A stretch of 64,000 bases of DNA, from NCBI GenBank assembly GCA_029339505.1, contig JAQISU010000025.1, positions 3,385,501-3,449,500 of the forward strand, read 5' to 3'. This document shows, one piece after another, positions 1 through 12,364 of this stretch (positions are counted from its first letter, which is position 1; each line of letters starts with the position of its first letter). The stretch comes from Unio delphinus (lineage: Eukaryota > Mollusca > Bivalvia > Unionida > Unionidae). A model generated the notes under the pieces. That model was not told where the DNA came from and did no database searches. It worked only from the letters and a program-made list of their open reading frames with translations. The position numbers and the translations under genes were made by a program.

Positions 1-283
1 GGGAGGTCATGGGTTCGATCTCCGGCCGAGTCAAACCAAAGACTTACAAACATTGTAGTAACAGCTGCCTAGCTTGACACTCAGCATTAAGAAGTTGGTG
101 TCTAAGGACTGGTCAGCCTGGTGTCAGAATAATGGGACTGGGTGGGACATCAAGCTACATCTCTGTGGCATGATTCCCCAGTGCTAGACATCACTATAAA
201 CTGCTTCATTGCAGACATTGTAGCAATGTGACTGCAAAATTGTTAAAAGCTACATTAAAAATCCTTATCAAAACAAACAAACA
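1..283 (+). mobile_element. SINE-1 copy, 5' part cut by window edge
   Basis: This is a tRNA-derived SINE. It enters the window just before the box B-like GGGTTCGATC and continues through a body shared with five other copies in the window (CAGCATTAAGAAG, GGGACTGGGTGGGACATC, TGATTCCCCAGTGCTAGACATCACTATAAA). It ends in TTAAAAATCC followed by an A/C-rich AAACAAAC tail. The box A half lies outside the window. Confidence 0.8.
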
Positions 284-496
284 AAACAAACTAAGCATAT
301 GACATCCTTACAAAGAGGTTGACTTTGAAGGGGGTGGGGGTGCTAATGGTATGTGCAGACAGTGGCATTGTTTATACCATCAGCATGGGAGTAGTTTACA
401 ACAGGTTGATGTCTTGGAAATATTTTGCATTTGGTTGTGCAATGGAAATGCTTCTGAATTGTGTAGAATTTTAATTTCTTCAGTTAATAATATATA

Positions 497-805
497 TACC
501 GCTTAAGTGGCTTAATGATTAGAGCATCTGCCTCAGAAGTGGGAGGTCGTGGGTTCGAACCCTGGCTTAGTCATATCAAAGACTTACAAAAATGATACTA
601 ACAGCTAACTTGTTTGGCGTTCAGCATTAAGAGTTTAGTGTTAGGACTGGTGAGTCTGGTATCAGGATAATGTGACTTGGTGGGACATCATGCTACATGT
701 CTGCAGCATGATGCCCTGGTGCTAGATATCACTATAAATTGCCACACTGCAGATATTGTAGCGATATGACTGAAAAATTGTTAAAGCAACATTAAAAATC
801 GCATT
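497..805 (+). mobile_element. SINE-1, full-length tRNA-derived copy
   Basis: The head resembles a tRNA, with a box A-like TAAGTGGCTTAATGATTAG and box B GGGTTCGAACC. The body matches the first copy, including CAGCATTAAGAG, the TGGGACATCATGCTACATGTCTGC block and TTAAAAATC at the 3' end. It is not a tRNA gene because no acceptor-stem pairing closes after box B. Confidence 0.82.
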
Positions 806-1549
806 CACAATCACACACAATAGTGAATATATATTAAAGTAATTGACAGTTATGTTTACTTTTACTTTTTTATATACCTTTCTTTGTAGTGAAATTTGTA
901 TGCTAAACAGTTAATCATTCAAGAATCCAGAAACAACAGTTTTTCACTATACCACTACACAGATATGTAACAACATCCCCATTCTCACTCCACGCACTAT
1001 CAATCATGGTTGCAGGTTTTACAAGGTTCACAATAAAATTCTGTGTGATATTTTTTGTGCAACTGCATATTTTTAATCATTGGATGGATGAATTCAATTT
1101 GGTTGGTACTTGTCCAGTCATACATTCTGATGAAAACACTGCATTGACTTTAAACAAAAAAGACCACGATTTGCCCTGGCCTAATGAAGGCAGGTCATTG
1201 CTTATGATATTCATTCATCTTATGACTTGAGCAGAATACTCTACATACCGGCATGGCCTGGATATCCTAAAACTCTGAGATAGAGTCTAACAATGAGTTT
1301 CTGTTAACAGCCAATCAAAAATGAGTTTTCAGAAATACTGATGTTTGTCAGAAAAAATGTCAAGCTTAAGACCACGTGTTGAACAAGTTTCAGTTCCATG
1401 GATCTCAGAACACTAGAGCTTGTGTCTGAGCTTGAGATTTACTATTAACCAATCAAAAGAGATGTACTAAAATGGTTTTACAAGAGTAAAGACTCTTTTG
1501 ATTGGATGGTCGAAAGTCCAAAGCTCAGACTGAAGTTCAATGATTAGCT

Positions 1550-1772
1550 ATTCATTATGCAAGACCAGGCCTATAATACATTTTGCAAGACAGTCCTAGC
1601 CATACATTATGTAAGACCAGGCTTAGCCATACATTATGCAAGACCAGTCCTTTTAAGCCATACATTATGAGACACCGCTTATCCATGTGTTATGCAAGAC
1701 CAGGTCTAGACATACATTATGCAAGACCAGTCTGAGCCAAACAAAATGCAATACAGGCTTAGCCATACATGT
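1550..1772. repeat. Minisatellite, about 27-bp unit
   Basis: Diverged tandem units are built on CATACATTATGCAAGACCAG followed by GCTTAGC or GTCCTTAGC. About seven copies are visible. No coding potential is seen. Confidence 0.8.
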
Positions 1773-1854
1773 GGAAACTCAATCTCAAACTCTTGCTGAG
1801 TTTTATGATTTGTTTCATGTTTGATCTGGATCAGTGTTGTTTTAAATTGCATGC

Positions 1855-2085
1855 ATGAACAAATATGGTAACTTTGTCATTGCATGGACTTATTTATGGG
1901 CAAATATGGTAATTTTGTCATTGCATGGACTTATTCATTGGTAAATATGATAATACTGTATTATTGCATGCACTTAATCATAAGCAGATATGGTAAATCT
2001 TTTATTGCATGGACCTGTTTATGTGCAGATATGGTAATTTTGTTAATGCTTGGACTTTTTCATGAGAAAATATGGTAATTTGGTC
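1855..2085. repeat. Tandem repeat, about 50-bp unit
   Basis: About five units repeat ATATGGTAATTTTGTCATTGC then ATGGACTTATTCATGGGCAA, with drift. The short open frame across it is a by-product of the repeat. Confidence 0.75.
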
Positions 2086-2619
2086 ATTAGTGCAGTGTTT
2101 TCAAATTGGATGACCCATTACAACACAAAATACATCTGGAATTATTAAGACATAAAACACATCTGGCAAATATATCTTTCTTACTATCATATTCTGTCAT
2201 TATAATAAGAATCTGGAAAAAATATTAAATTTGAAAGACCATATCAGTCTAATCTAATTGCTACCATAAAGATTACAGAAATAATTTTTCACATTGAAAT
2301 AATTTGAAGTTCTTTAGGCCATTGGAGAGGGCAAGGTAACTGAGCATGTGAATATGTTAAGAAAATAAAACTATCAGTTTATCTTTCTCTGTTTTTAAAT
2401 CCTGTCATCTCACCAAGACAATATCAATTCTGCCAGCACCCTCCATTCACCCCTCTATCTCAACAAGACAGTATTCCTCCCCTATCATCCACTCACCAAT
2501 CCAGATCTCACTAAGTTACTGATATTAATTATTTGAAGTCCTATTCTTAAAATCTCTTGCTGTCTCTAGATATCATAAGGGTTCTTTGAAATGCTATTCA
2601 TAACATGCCAGGTTTTGTT

Positions 2620-3140
2620 AGAGATTTTTTTCTGAAGTCCAGTTCTTAACATTTCTATATCTGTCTTTGATGTTCTAGTCTTAACATTTCTATATCTGTC
2701 TTTGAAGTCCTAGTCTTAACATTTATATAGCTGTCTTTGAAGTCCTAGTCTTAACATTTATATAGCTGTTTTTGAAGTCCTTGTCTTAACATTTATATAG
2801 CTGTTTTGAAGTCCTAGTCCTAACATTTATATAGCTGTCTTTGAAGTCCTTGTCTTAACATTTATATTGCTGTCTTTGAAGTCCTAGTCTTAACATATAA
2901 CTATTTTGAAGTCCTAGTCTTAACAATTATATAGCTATTTTGAAGTCCTAGTCCTAACATTTATATAGACGTTTTTGAAGTCCTAGTATTAACAATTATA
3001 TAGCTATTTTGAAGTCCTTGTCTTAACATTTATATAGACGTTTTTGAAGTCCTAGTCTTAACAATTATATAGCTTGAAGTCCAAGTCTTAGCATTTATAT
3101 AGCTGTTTTGAAGTCCTAGTCTTAACAGACATCTTTAACT
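2620..3140. repeat. Minisatellite, about 35-bp unit (TTGAAGTCC family)
   Basis: About fourteen units carry TTTGAAGTCCTAGTCTTAAC then ATTTATATAGCTGTC, with indels of a few bases. It merges at its right edge into a longer-period array that keeps the same TTTGAAGTCC core. Confidence 0.85.
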
Positions 3141-3149
3141 ACCTTTAGT

Positions 3150-3595
3150 CTTAACATAGGTATAAATTTAGTTCTTTGATGTCTCATTCTTGACATCTGT
3201 AACTACCTTTATGTATAATTATTGCTCTTTGAAGTCCTATTCTTAACATGTATAGCTGTCATTAGGCATCATTGAGGCTATTTGAAGTCCAAATCTTAAC
3301 ATGTATCTGTCATTAGGCATCATTGAGGCTATTTGAAGTCCAAATCTTAACATATATCTGTCATTAGGCATCATTGAGGCTATTTGAAGTCCAATTCTTA
3401 ACATATATCTCTGTCATTAGGCATCATTGAGGCTATTTGAAGTCCAATTCTTAACATATATCTCTGTCATTAGGCATCATTGAGGCTATTTGAAGTCCAA
3501 TTCTTAACATGTATAGCTGTCATTAGGCATCATTAAGGCTATTTGAAGTCCTATTCTTAACATATATAGCTGTCATTATGGCTCTTTTCCTAATA
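3150..3595. repeat. Minisatellite, about 58-bp higher-order unit
   Basis: Six or seven units each contain CTGTCATTAGGCATCATTGA, then GGCTATTTGAAGTCC and TTCTTAACATATAT. The TTTGAAGTCC...TCTTAACAT core is shared with the adjacent 35-bp array, so this looks like an expanded unit that gained a CATTAGGCATCATTG insert. Confidence 0.85.
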
Positions 3596-4907
3596 ATTAC
3601 TTAGAAAAGAAATTTAGAAAACTCAAGATTGACAGTGAGGATTGCACTCATTATTGTTATCCAAAATTTTAGCAGTGGTTGAAGAGAATTGGATAAATTG
3701 TGGGCTAAATTTGGATAACCTGATCCCGCTCTTTGTGTGTGCATTATATATATTCCTATTTATCCTTTTTATTCACTGCAGCTACTTTTTCCCATGTTCA
3801 GCTACTCCATTCCTCACAGACAGACTGTTACTAGTACTCATTTTCATAAGCCTAACAAAATTTCAGGTCTATTTTTGGCAGTCTCAAGTGCAGATAACAA
3901 GCCCACAATGAAACCCATTTAATTCTATCCATTGCATCTTATAGGGAAATTAATGGGTCTGGTTCCCACATTTTTTCACCAGATCATCAAGATCTCTTAA
4001 GATATCAATAACAAAAGGTGTCAGAGATGGTTACAATGAAAAAGATCCAAATTATCACAGTCTATTATCAAGTCAAGGATCTTCTTCGGAGATTTAAAAG
4101 TGTGTGCTGTCATTATTTTGAATTCTTTCAGGGGCTCATGTAGAAGGCGTGGGGGTTTACATGAATGCCTCTTCATCAGACAAAATAGTACATATATTCT
4201 CATTATCAAAAACAAAGTTTATCATTTTAAGCAAAAGCAAAACCACTCCCTTGTAATTGAATCCTGTGGTACGTTTTTTTATTCATGCCTTGTTTTGAAA
4301 TGTTGGCCACAGATTGTTTTTGTATAGCTTACCTTTAAAGGTAAACCATTTGTCTTCAATCAAGACATATTATTGTAAGTCAGTAAGCATAATAATTTTA
4401 TTCAGTGTAAATGTATTACTATGAAGTTAACAAGAATATGCAAAAGTTTGGAAACATGAAAAGTAGACATATTTTATACACTCACCATTATTTTATTATG
4501 ATGTCTGATTCCTGTTTCATTTTTGTGCAATAACACAAGTTCTCTACCATGTATATTATTGTTACGAAACATTGTTGATAACTTATATGTGGGTAAGGAG
4601 AAAACCTACTTATTTCAAGGTCGAAAGATCAAGGGAAATGGTTCGCTGTAAACTGAGAGAAGAAAATTAGATTTGCATTATAACTTTGGTTCTAGAAAAT
4701 GTACCTTAATGAAAATTTTTGGACTCTTCAAACTGATGGTATGGAGGAAACCTATTGGTTTTAATCCTGAGTTTGTTCCATAACCAAACTAGGGGGACTG
4801 CATACACTTAGGCTAATAAGGATACCTTTAGATTTTGGGAAATAAAAGTCAAAGTTTCTGGTCTTGTTAAGAATACAGTTAAACCTGACTTGAAATACCA
4901 CTTGTGT
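3596..4907. other. No gene seen
   Basis: This is AT-rich unique-looking sequence. Short open frames at 3642-3922 and 4021-4327 have no recognisable motif, no matching exon signals and overlap one another in different frames. I treat it as intergenic or intronic. Confidence 0.5.
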
Positions 4908-5186
4908 GACCGCTCCGGTGGCCGAATGGTTAGAGCATCCGCTGCAGAAGCGTTAGGTCGTGGGTTCGATCCCCGACCGAGTCATACCAAATACTTACAA
5001 AAATGGTACTAACAACTGCCTCACTTGCGCCCAGCATTAAGAGGTTAGTGTTAAGACTGGTCGGCCTGGTGTCAGGATAATGTGACTGGGTGGGACGTCA
5101 TGCTACCTGTCTGCGGCATGATGCCCCAGTGCTAGACATCACTAGAAACTGCTACATTAAAAATCCTAATCAAACAAACAAACAAA
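4908..5186 (+). mobile_element. SINE-1, best-preserved copy
   Basis: The head reads GACCGCTCCGGTGGCCGAATG with box A, a variable region and box B GGGTTCGATCCC. The body matches the other copies (CAGCATTAAGAGGTTAGTG, GACTGGGTGGGACGTCATGC, GATGCCCCAGTGCTAGACATC). The 3' end is ATTAAAAATCCTAATC followed by (AAAC)n. The TTAAA-ATCAA-type tail resembles the 3' end of the LINE-A copies in this window. Confidence 0.85.
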
Positions 5187-6113
5187 CTACTTCTGTGTGA
5201 AATGACTTGTCTCGAAAGACCATATTCTTAATGCACAGATGTATTCATTATATAGTGGTATGACATGGTGTGAGAGACCACCTGTCTTGAGAGACCATAA
5301 TGTCCTGGCAGAAAGGGTGGTCTTGTAAGAGGTTATACAGTAATAAGTTATACAGTAATAAGATGATATTGGATTTTATTAAAAACTGTATGTACCTTGA
5401 CCCTGAATCATAGTCACTGAGACCCATTGGACAATAAACCCCACAGTTAAGCATGCTTGACTAGTGCCTATATAAAGGACTATTTAACATGAGATGGGAA
5501 TACAATGCGCTCATCATGGTTCTCTTGTTGGATTAGGTGAGAGGTTTAAATGGTAGAATTCCATCCTTTTCAGTAACGGAAAAGGTGTACAGACAACTAT
5601 TCTGCAGCAAGCCTTGATCAAATACTTTGCTATAAAATTCCAGTTTATTTGGATCAGCTGTACACTGGTAGCCTTTCAAGTGATTTTAATGTTCAATAAA
5701 CTGGTGCTAATTTATTTTTGTGGGTGGAGGTCATGGATTTGTTAAGAAAAAAAATATTAATCAAGGAACCAGTCAAGATCATGACAAACAGTCTTATTTG
5801 GATTGCTGGCATACTTCTACATGTGTTTTTGGTTGAGTGGTGGAGAAGGCAGTGAAGCAGAATGCATTTGAATTGGAGCTTAAGACCTGGAGAAGATTTA
5901 CATCCCTAGTCAATGAATCAATGATACTTTATTGATTTCTGGCATGCAAACGAGAGAGAGAGAGAGAGAGCTTACAAAAAAATTCATTCATTGCATTAAC
6001 AGATGGATGTAGATTAGTACTTTACTATACCTGTGATTTTATTATAGTTTGTCCTAAAAGTTTTCCATATATATCAAGCATTCCCTCAAAATAGGGCCCT
6101 GACTTATAATATG
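5187..6113. other. No gene seen; short (GA)n
   Basis: Unassigned AT-rich DNA. A (GA)n run lies at about 5950-5970. The minus-strand open frame at 5248-5454 has no recognisable features. Confidence 0.5.
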
Positions 6114-6362
6114 CTGTTGTTGTAGGGTTTAATTCCATTTTTAAGCACATGATAGGCTATACATGGCGGCCAGTATTATTGGTGGAGGAAGAACCAAGGG
6201 AGAACCCTTGGAAAGAACCACCAACCCACGAGAAGCTACTGGCAAGCTTTCTCACATAACTACATTAGCCGAATCTTAGACTCGAACCTATGCAGACAGA
6301 GGTGAAATGGCAGTGATCTGTAAGTGACTAAGCTTTAGACCACTCGGCCACTTGGGGTCCCC
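6114..6362 (-). mobile_element. SINE-2 copy (second tRNA-derived family)
   Basis: Read on the minus strand, the element starts GGGGACCCCAAGTGGCCGAG with a tRNA-like A box, then box B GGGTTCGAG-like sequence. It ends in a (CAA)n tail, seen as TTGTTGTTG on the plus strand. Two further copies lie at 23.7 and 25.5 kb. Shared blocks include CTATACATGGCGGCCAGTAT, GAAAGAACCAC and ACTCGAACCCACGCAGACAG. Confidence 0.82.
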
Positions 6363-6665
6363 ATGTTAATTACAGTAAGGCCCTGAATTATAACATGTTA
6401 ATTGCAATAAGGCCCTGAATTTTAACATGTTAATTGCAATAAGGCCCTGAATTATAACATGTTAATTGCAATAAGGTCCCAAATTATAACATGTTAATTG
6501 CAATATGGACCTGAATTATAACATGTTAATTGCAATAAGGCCCTGAATTATAACATGTTAATTGCAATAAGGCTCTTAATTATATCATGTTAATTGCAAT
6601 ACGGCCCTTAATTTTAAATGTTAATTGCAATACGGCCCTTAATTTTATATGTTAATTGCAGTTTG
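6363..6665. repeat. Minisatellite, about 31-bp unit
   Basis: About nine units of TTAATTGCAATAAGGCCCTG then AATTATAACATG. It begins directly at the end of the SINE-2 copy. Units at the right edge are more diverged. Confidence 0.88.
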
Positions 6666-7149
6666 GTTCTGATATCAAAACCCTTAATCATAAGATGCTT
6701 CTTACAGTACGGCCTTCAATTAAAATTTGCTAATTGAAATAAGGTTCTGAATTCATGGATCATATGGTCTTTGAAGGTCTTTGACAGTTTGGGAAAAATG
6801 AGGTAGCATTTTCAAGACCTTGAAAGTTTGGAAAAATTGTGCAGATTACCCTGAGGTCTTTAAAGGTCTTTGAAAATTGAAATAAACCGAAACAATTTAA
6901 TTAGATTCCATAATCACAAATAAAATTGTCCAAATTTGTTAGATTCGGATGTTGCGTTTTCCGTTGCGTTTTCCTGGTATCTTTCTTTTGATGACCCGTT
7001 AAGTCAGTTCATTTCATCATAAAACAATTTTGTAGTACTTTGCATTCATTTGTTTTCTCATATTACATAACTTTTATACAAAATGTTAGTGAAAATAGGT
7101 CTTGGAAATCTATGTTTGTTGACTCTGAAAGTTTGGGAAGTCTTAGAAT

Positions 7150-7450
7150 TTATCCTTCAGAATTATATATAAGCCCTGGAGTTAGTTCATGGTTTTATTA
7201 TGAGAAGCATGTTATAATTCAGGGTTTTATTATGAGAAAGCATGTTATATTTTAGGGTTTTATAATAACCAGAATAACCTAGCTATGATAGAATATCCAT
7301 TCTGTATAAGACAGAATAACAATTTTGTATAGAATAACCTATCTATGACAGAATATCAATTTTGTGTAGAATAACCTATGACAGAATATCAGTTCTCTTT
7401 AGAATAGTCTAGATATGACAGAATATTAATTATGTATAGAATAACATACC
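7150..7450. repeat. Degenerate tandem repeats
   Basis: The first part repeats TTTTATTATGAGAAGCATG and TTATAATTCAGGG. The second part repeats TAGAATAACCTATCTATGAC then AGAATATCAATTTTGT about five times. Confidence 0.7.
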
Positions 7451-7615
7451 CACATCAAATAGGAGTGTTTAGATGGGTAACTATAGCATCAGAAACTTAG
7501 AGTCTGGGCATCACTCAGTGAGAAGTTAATATCTCATCAGGGAACTTACTTTCTCCTGCTTGAAAATATATTTTGGCCTTGTTTGTACTGGCAGTAAATG
7601 TTCTAAAAGTGCTTG

Positions 7616-7776
<161 letters not shown>

Positions 7777-7815
7777 AGACGATTACGGATGAGGGTTGTG
7801 TCCACGCCATAGCAA

Positions 7816-9790
7816 TCACTCCCCAATTGATTCCCCATTATTTGCACATTCTGGAATAAATGATGCATCCTTAAGATGAGAAGTTAATAATGTTCTCTTT
7901 GTCAAGTCATCATTTTCCCATCTTTTGCAGCCCATAAGCCATATGACACTGGACACGTGGGCACAACACCCTACAACCCGTTCACCAACCTTGCAGGTAC
8001 ATAACCATCCTTTGATGGGATCCGTGTCATCATTAGGCTTGTATTGGATCCACAGTGAATGTGTTTTATTTCTGGAGTGGCGAGACTGGATTTTTACATG
8101 TAACAGACCTGGAATATCCATGCATAACATAACATCATAAAGACCCTCATCTGTGAGATGTTCATGTGTATAGTTTGGAGCCTGTTTGACTTGATAAATC
8201 CCCATTGTGATGTAACGCAGGTAATCAACTGAGAGCCTGGGGAAATCAGTTCATCAGTGGATTCATCCATCTTAAAATAGATTTTACTTTTATTAATCAA
8301 ATTATTTTCTTGAACTAGGATTTGTACCCTGTTCGGTTCCTTTGCTTTTTCAACTATCCTTCTTGCAGTTACAGCTGTTGATGGATCCATGTAGGCCAAT
8401 GGTGGTCGAAATTTATTCATTATTCCACAGATGATTATAAGGAAGTCAACAATATGCACAACAAGGGTATTTGGCACTACTTTGTCAAAAAACATCCACT
8501 GTTTCACTTGTGCATTTACGCTCTCTACTACCCATCGCACTTTTTTGACCAGTCTTGAAGTGTTGGCATCTTCTGTTGAATGCTGCTTCTGTCCTTTATG
8601 TAAAAATACAGGCATGTCAACTTTAAATCCATGCTTCTGTAGGAAATCTACTGAGTCACGGAACACCCTGTCTACAGCAAAAACAAACATCACCCTCCTG
8701 TAACCAATTTGTAATGTATTCAGCATTTGTTGTTACAATGTGTTTAGTTATGCTTGCATCGTTGTTATAATGATCAACTAAATATGGGCCTAAAACAGTT
8801 AAAATATAACCATCATATATATATATATGTATGTGTACCATCAAATACCAGGACTGCATTGTTGCCTCCAGGATTACATATTTCCCTTGCAGTTGGGGTA
8901 GTGTGGACAGATGAGAATACATCATGTGTAATGTGATGAAAACCAAGGTGTTGCCCAACTAAGTTAACCATAAGGGACTCCCGCAATCTTTTAATTATTC
9001 GTTGCACTTGTGATGTTGTTAGATGGAAAAATGCGGATAAAATGGTGTTTGGAAGGCCTACCCGCATCTTTGTTAGAAAAAGACCCAGGCATGTCAGTGG
9101 AGACCTACCATGTGTATTACGCAGTGTATTCAAGAAAGAAGACACTTCCAGGAATTGATCCCTTTTCAAGCCATTAAGATGCAAATAGTCGTCATCATCA
9201 GACAGGCAAGAAGGAACATCAAAGGTAAAATATGACTTTTTTTTAATTAACTCACGCATATTTTGTAAAAGTGAGGTAATATCTGTTCTTGAAAAGTCTT
9301 CAAACTATTGTGTTACACTGATAGATTGTAAGGATTCATGAGTGAAGAATGAGTTTTCCAAATGAAATTTGCATCATCTACTATAAAAGTTTATAAATAT
9401 ACCACACTCTACAAAAGACTGGGTAATGGCACAGATTGGGACATTAACAAGATGATTTCGATGCCCATGTGATCTTTAACATACAACACAAAGTCTGTGT
9501 GTTCTTGGTGTTGATGGAATTTGAAGTTGAATTTATTGTGGGCTTTTGAAGTTGGCAGTTGAAGTAGATGGTAACTGAAAATCTGGATCATGCTGTGGAC
9601 TTGGTGACTGTGTTACTGACAGAGTTCTGTAATATTTACTACGGCAATTAGAGCAAACAACATCATCTTGTGTTACCGGCTTTTGCAATAATTCCTCTGT
9701 ATGCTTTTCAAGAGTGCCTGTAAGTATTTTTGTTCTAGCTGATGGTTTTACCCTTTTGTAGCACGAGGAACATTGATATGCTTTAGGCAT
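7816..9790 (-). pseudogene. DDE_Tnp_4-type transposase with SWIM zinc finger (degenerate)
   Basis: This minus-strand gene is read in pieces. 9790-9533 encodes a Cys-rich N-terminus (CSSCYKRVKP, CSNCRSKYY). 9259-8813 encodes a helical region (HLNGLKRDQF, VQRIIKRLRESL) and the first acidic motif VLVFDGTHTY. 8958-8656 carries GPYLVDHYNNDAS. 8726-8094 holds the second motif VDRVFRDSVDFL and the glutamate motif WVVESVNAQVKQW. 8205-7816 holds a SWIM finger, CTCKVGERVVGCCAH. These are the D, D and E motifs and accessory domain of the IS4EU/ISL2EU-like (HARBI1-related) transposases abundant in invertebrates. The reading frame changes near 8830, 8700 and 8245. About 30 residues expected after the first Asp motif are missing at a short TA repeat (8815-8829). 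The element is dead, and no terminal repeats were identified. Confidence 0.82.
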
Positions 9791-10539
9791 TTCAGATTTT
9801 GTTAGAAATAAATTAATTGAACATTACGATTTTATACCATTTAACAAACTGTCACATCTGACATAAAGTGTTATATAATTTTCATTTATGGTTATTCTGC
9901 ATTATATTGCAACAATTCACTTAGGCAGTCATATTTATTATATATTAGTACTCGAAGTCTGCAACTTCAACCCACTCAGTTCTTGTAGGGATGCAGCCTG
10001 AAACAGATTGTATGTAGAATATTATGTATTAATTGTCATAATTAATTTATTTATATAATAATTTTATTGTGTATTAAGTTATGATGTATAACAGAAGCCA
10101 ACATTTTGTACTTCTAAATCACTTTGGTGTGAATATATGTTAACTTATGGTTAATAAGTACCCCCCCCCCCCTTTGTTTATTTCCCGTACAAATAAATGT
10201 ATGTTGGTTATGTTTCAGTACTATTTTACTTCTTTTATTATTTATTATTAATAGTAGTAGTAATATTGATATTCAAGCCAGTTTTACTTTGAATAAAATA
10301 TTTTCACCTGCAAATGTTATTGCATTATAGTTTTGATTTTGTTTTATTATACACGAGTAGTAAGTTGTGCATTTTTTTAATGATGGTTTTGAAAAATGAG
10401 CCGTTAAATATTTTATTTCAAGCTGTAAATTCACAGCTGTTGATATTGTGGATATTAATTCTTTAAAAATTTTTTTTTAAAAATATGGAGATTTGAACTT
10501 GGTTCAACAATTTGATGCAATAACCACTATACCGTTTGA
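9791..10539. other. No gene seen
   Basis: AT-rich DNA upstream of the transposase pseudogene, with a C9-10 run at about 10161-10171. It may include the transposon's outer end, but I see no inverted repeat. Confidence 0.45.
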
Positions 10540-11190
10540 GCTTTTGAAGCTTAATTTTCGCGGCTATATATCATGCAGAACTAGCTCGATAGCAATTTGA
10601 GGCAATACAGAGATTTATCCCCGTGTAAGACTGTCAGACATAAATTACAAGCGCGACAGGAAGCTCAAGTTGATTTTGGAACAGGTGTTGAACAATTATT
10701 CAAACCTGTTACTACAACCACTAAAGAGGTTATGTATGGAAAAGAAGGAGAAGAAATAAAGTGATGTGTTCTTCCTGAGCTTGAAAGAATAGCAAAATAA
10801 ACTAAACAAACATCAGAACTGTTACAAAATCTTCCTGGTCCAGCATAACTTCAATACGGTCCGAAAAAAACCGATGATGTAATAGTCGAAGAATTACGAA
10901 ATACATTCAACTAGGAGGTTTTAGCATTTATCAATACGAGTGATCCGAGACAATTTATCGAACTTGTTGTTACGAGTTACGAAGATAAAAGGAGAATCTT
11001 GAAACCAGGACGTGAAAAATATATTAGAGATGTGCAACACTGGATTGATGTACTTTATAAAATTAAAACTAAAACAAGTCTAGTTGATAAAAAAAGTGCA
11101 CCGTATATATGATATCTCGGTACAATATATGATCAATATTAAAGACTAAAAGAGCTAGAAAGAGAAACACTAGAGCAGCGAAAAGAAGAA
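10540..11190 (+). pseudogene. Fossil Polinton fragment (small virion-gene region)
   Basis: Translated in pieces, 10556-10800 parallels the intact Polinton protein encoded at 42214-41882. Matching features are an LAR-x-x-(L/F)-(D/E)-AI-(K/Q)-(K/R)-FIP stretch, then VDFGTGVEQLFKPVTTTTKE against ALGSEELFKPVTTATKG, and LPELERIAK against ISVLEKIAAK. It is riddled with stops and frame changes. Downstream, 10920-11190 encodes LAFINTSDPRQFIELVVTSY and a charged LKELERETLEQRKEELRR stretch, like the charged region of the 247-aa neighbour gene. The order matches the living element. This is an older, diverged Polinton relic on the opposite strand to its counterparts. Confidence 0.7.
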
Positions 11191-11640
11191 TTACGACGAC
11201 AAAAATGTAAGAACAAAAACAGCGAAGAGAAGAATTAAAACAGGGAGACTCGCAGCCTGACTATCAAGAAGAACAGACGTGGAGCCCGTTACAAGACTAC
11301 TCCCCACGTGCAGCAGTAACCAGTTACCTGAATTCGGATTCACGCTACTCCAGGAGTCCACCCAACCCGTTTCCTGCCTCGCTGACTGAACAACTATATC
11401 CCTCAACCTAACTATAACAAGAATACCGGATTAAAGTTACTTCAACTATCAATGTTATTTATCAGGTATTTTATTAAGACTTCGGGTCAATTCAAACTTT
11501 TTGCTGTTTTTGCCTTAACTTGAAAATTCTTTCCCCTCAAGCCTTTCATCACTAATCTCCTTTCATCAATAACTTTTTTTATCTTGCTTTGAATTATTCC
11601 TTTTGACGCTTGCCATAATTCCAACCTTATTTTTAACTAA
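11191..11640. other. Unassigned junction between Polinton relic and LINE-B
   Basis: A plus-strand frame continues to a stop near 11408 as a Q/P/S-rich tail (SRYSRSPPNPFPASLTE). It may be the relic's C-terminus or the 5' end of LINE-B. I cannot place the boundary. Confidence 0.35.
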
Positions 11641-12364
11641 ATATAATTCGGCTTAATAATCGAAAATAAATCGTGTAAACAAACGCTTAGATCTAGAAAC
11701 CGTCCTGCATCTAACGGTAACATTCTCAAGAAAAATATTACTCAAATTAACATAAAATTGGATAAAGAAGCCTTGACCAACCTTAAAATACGGCAAATTG
11801 ACTTTACCAGAAACACGCGGAAAAAAGAGGTTTAAAAAACTCAATTAAAGTTCATTTCTAAACCAGACCTCAACTTAATCAAAAAGGGAGCAGATAAACC
11901 TAAGCCTCTCTCTCCAATTGAGTGTAATTTATATGATAAAACCATTAATGATGAAGTACTAGACTCCACTTTACTCCAAAGCGACTTCAGTGTAAACAAT
12001 ACACCCCCCCCCTTCCAATATTCCATCATGGCCGCCTCCCTCACGAACAAACCAGTAGGAATCACTTGTATAAGCCCACTTACGTCCAGGTCACTAACTC
12101 TAACGTGAACCATGTGCGCCAGCTGAAGACAAAGGCTCCCAAGGGAGTTCGCACTACGCCTGAAGCACAAAAGATAGCTAAAGCTACCGTAGTGCACTCA
12201 AGTTAAACACCTGGGCCGTCTAAATTACTGACAGAGGAGGATTTGATATATCCCTCTCAAAACCCTAAAAAACAACCCTCCTCACCAACCACTAGGAAAT
12301 CAAAGGCATGGAAAGGAATAGGTAAAAGCAAAGGACCGTTAAACCCTTAAAAAACGGCCCTCAT

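Noticed and set aside
540..575. tRNA gene from box A/box B-like sequence (also at 4.9, 26.8, 27.8 and 61.8 kb)
   Set aside because: Repeated SINE heads with no closing acceptor stem and a conserved non-tRNA body.
1006..2078. Short open frames of 60-75 codons
   Set aside because: No motif or splice context; the second lies in a tandem repeat.
2620..3595. CRISPR-like array
   Set aside because: Units are contiguous, with no unique spacers, in a eukaryotic setting; it is a minisatellite.
11653..12197. Minus-strand frames of 63 and 118 codons
   Set aside because: They lie over degraded LINE-B ORF1 on the opposite strand and have no motif of their own.
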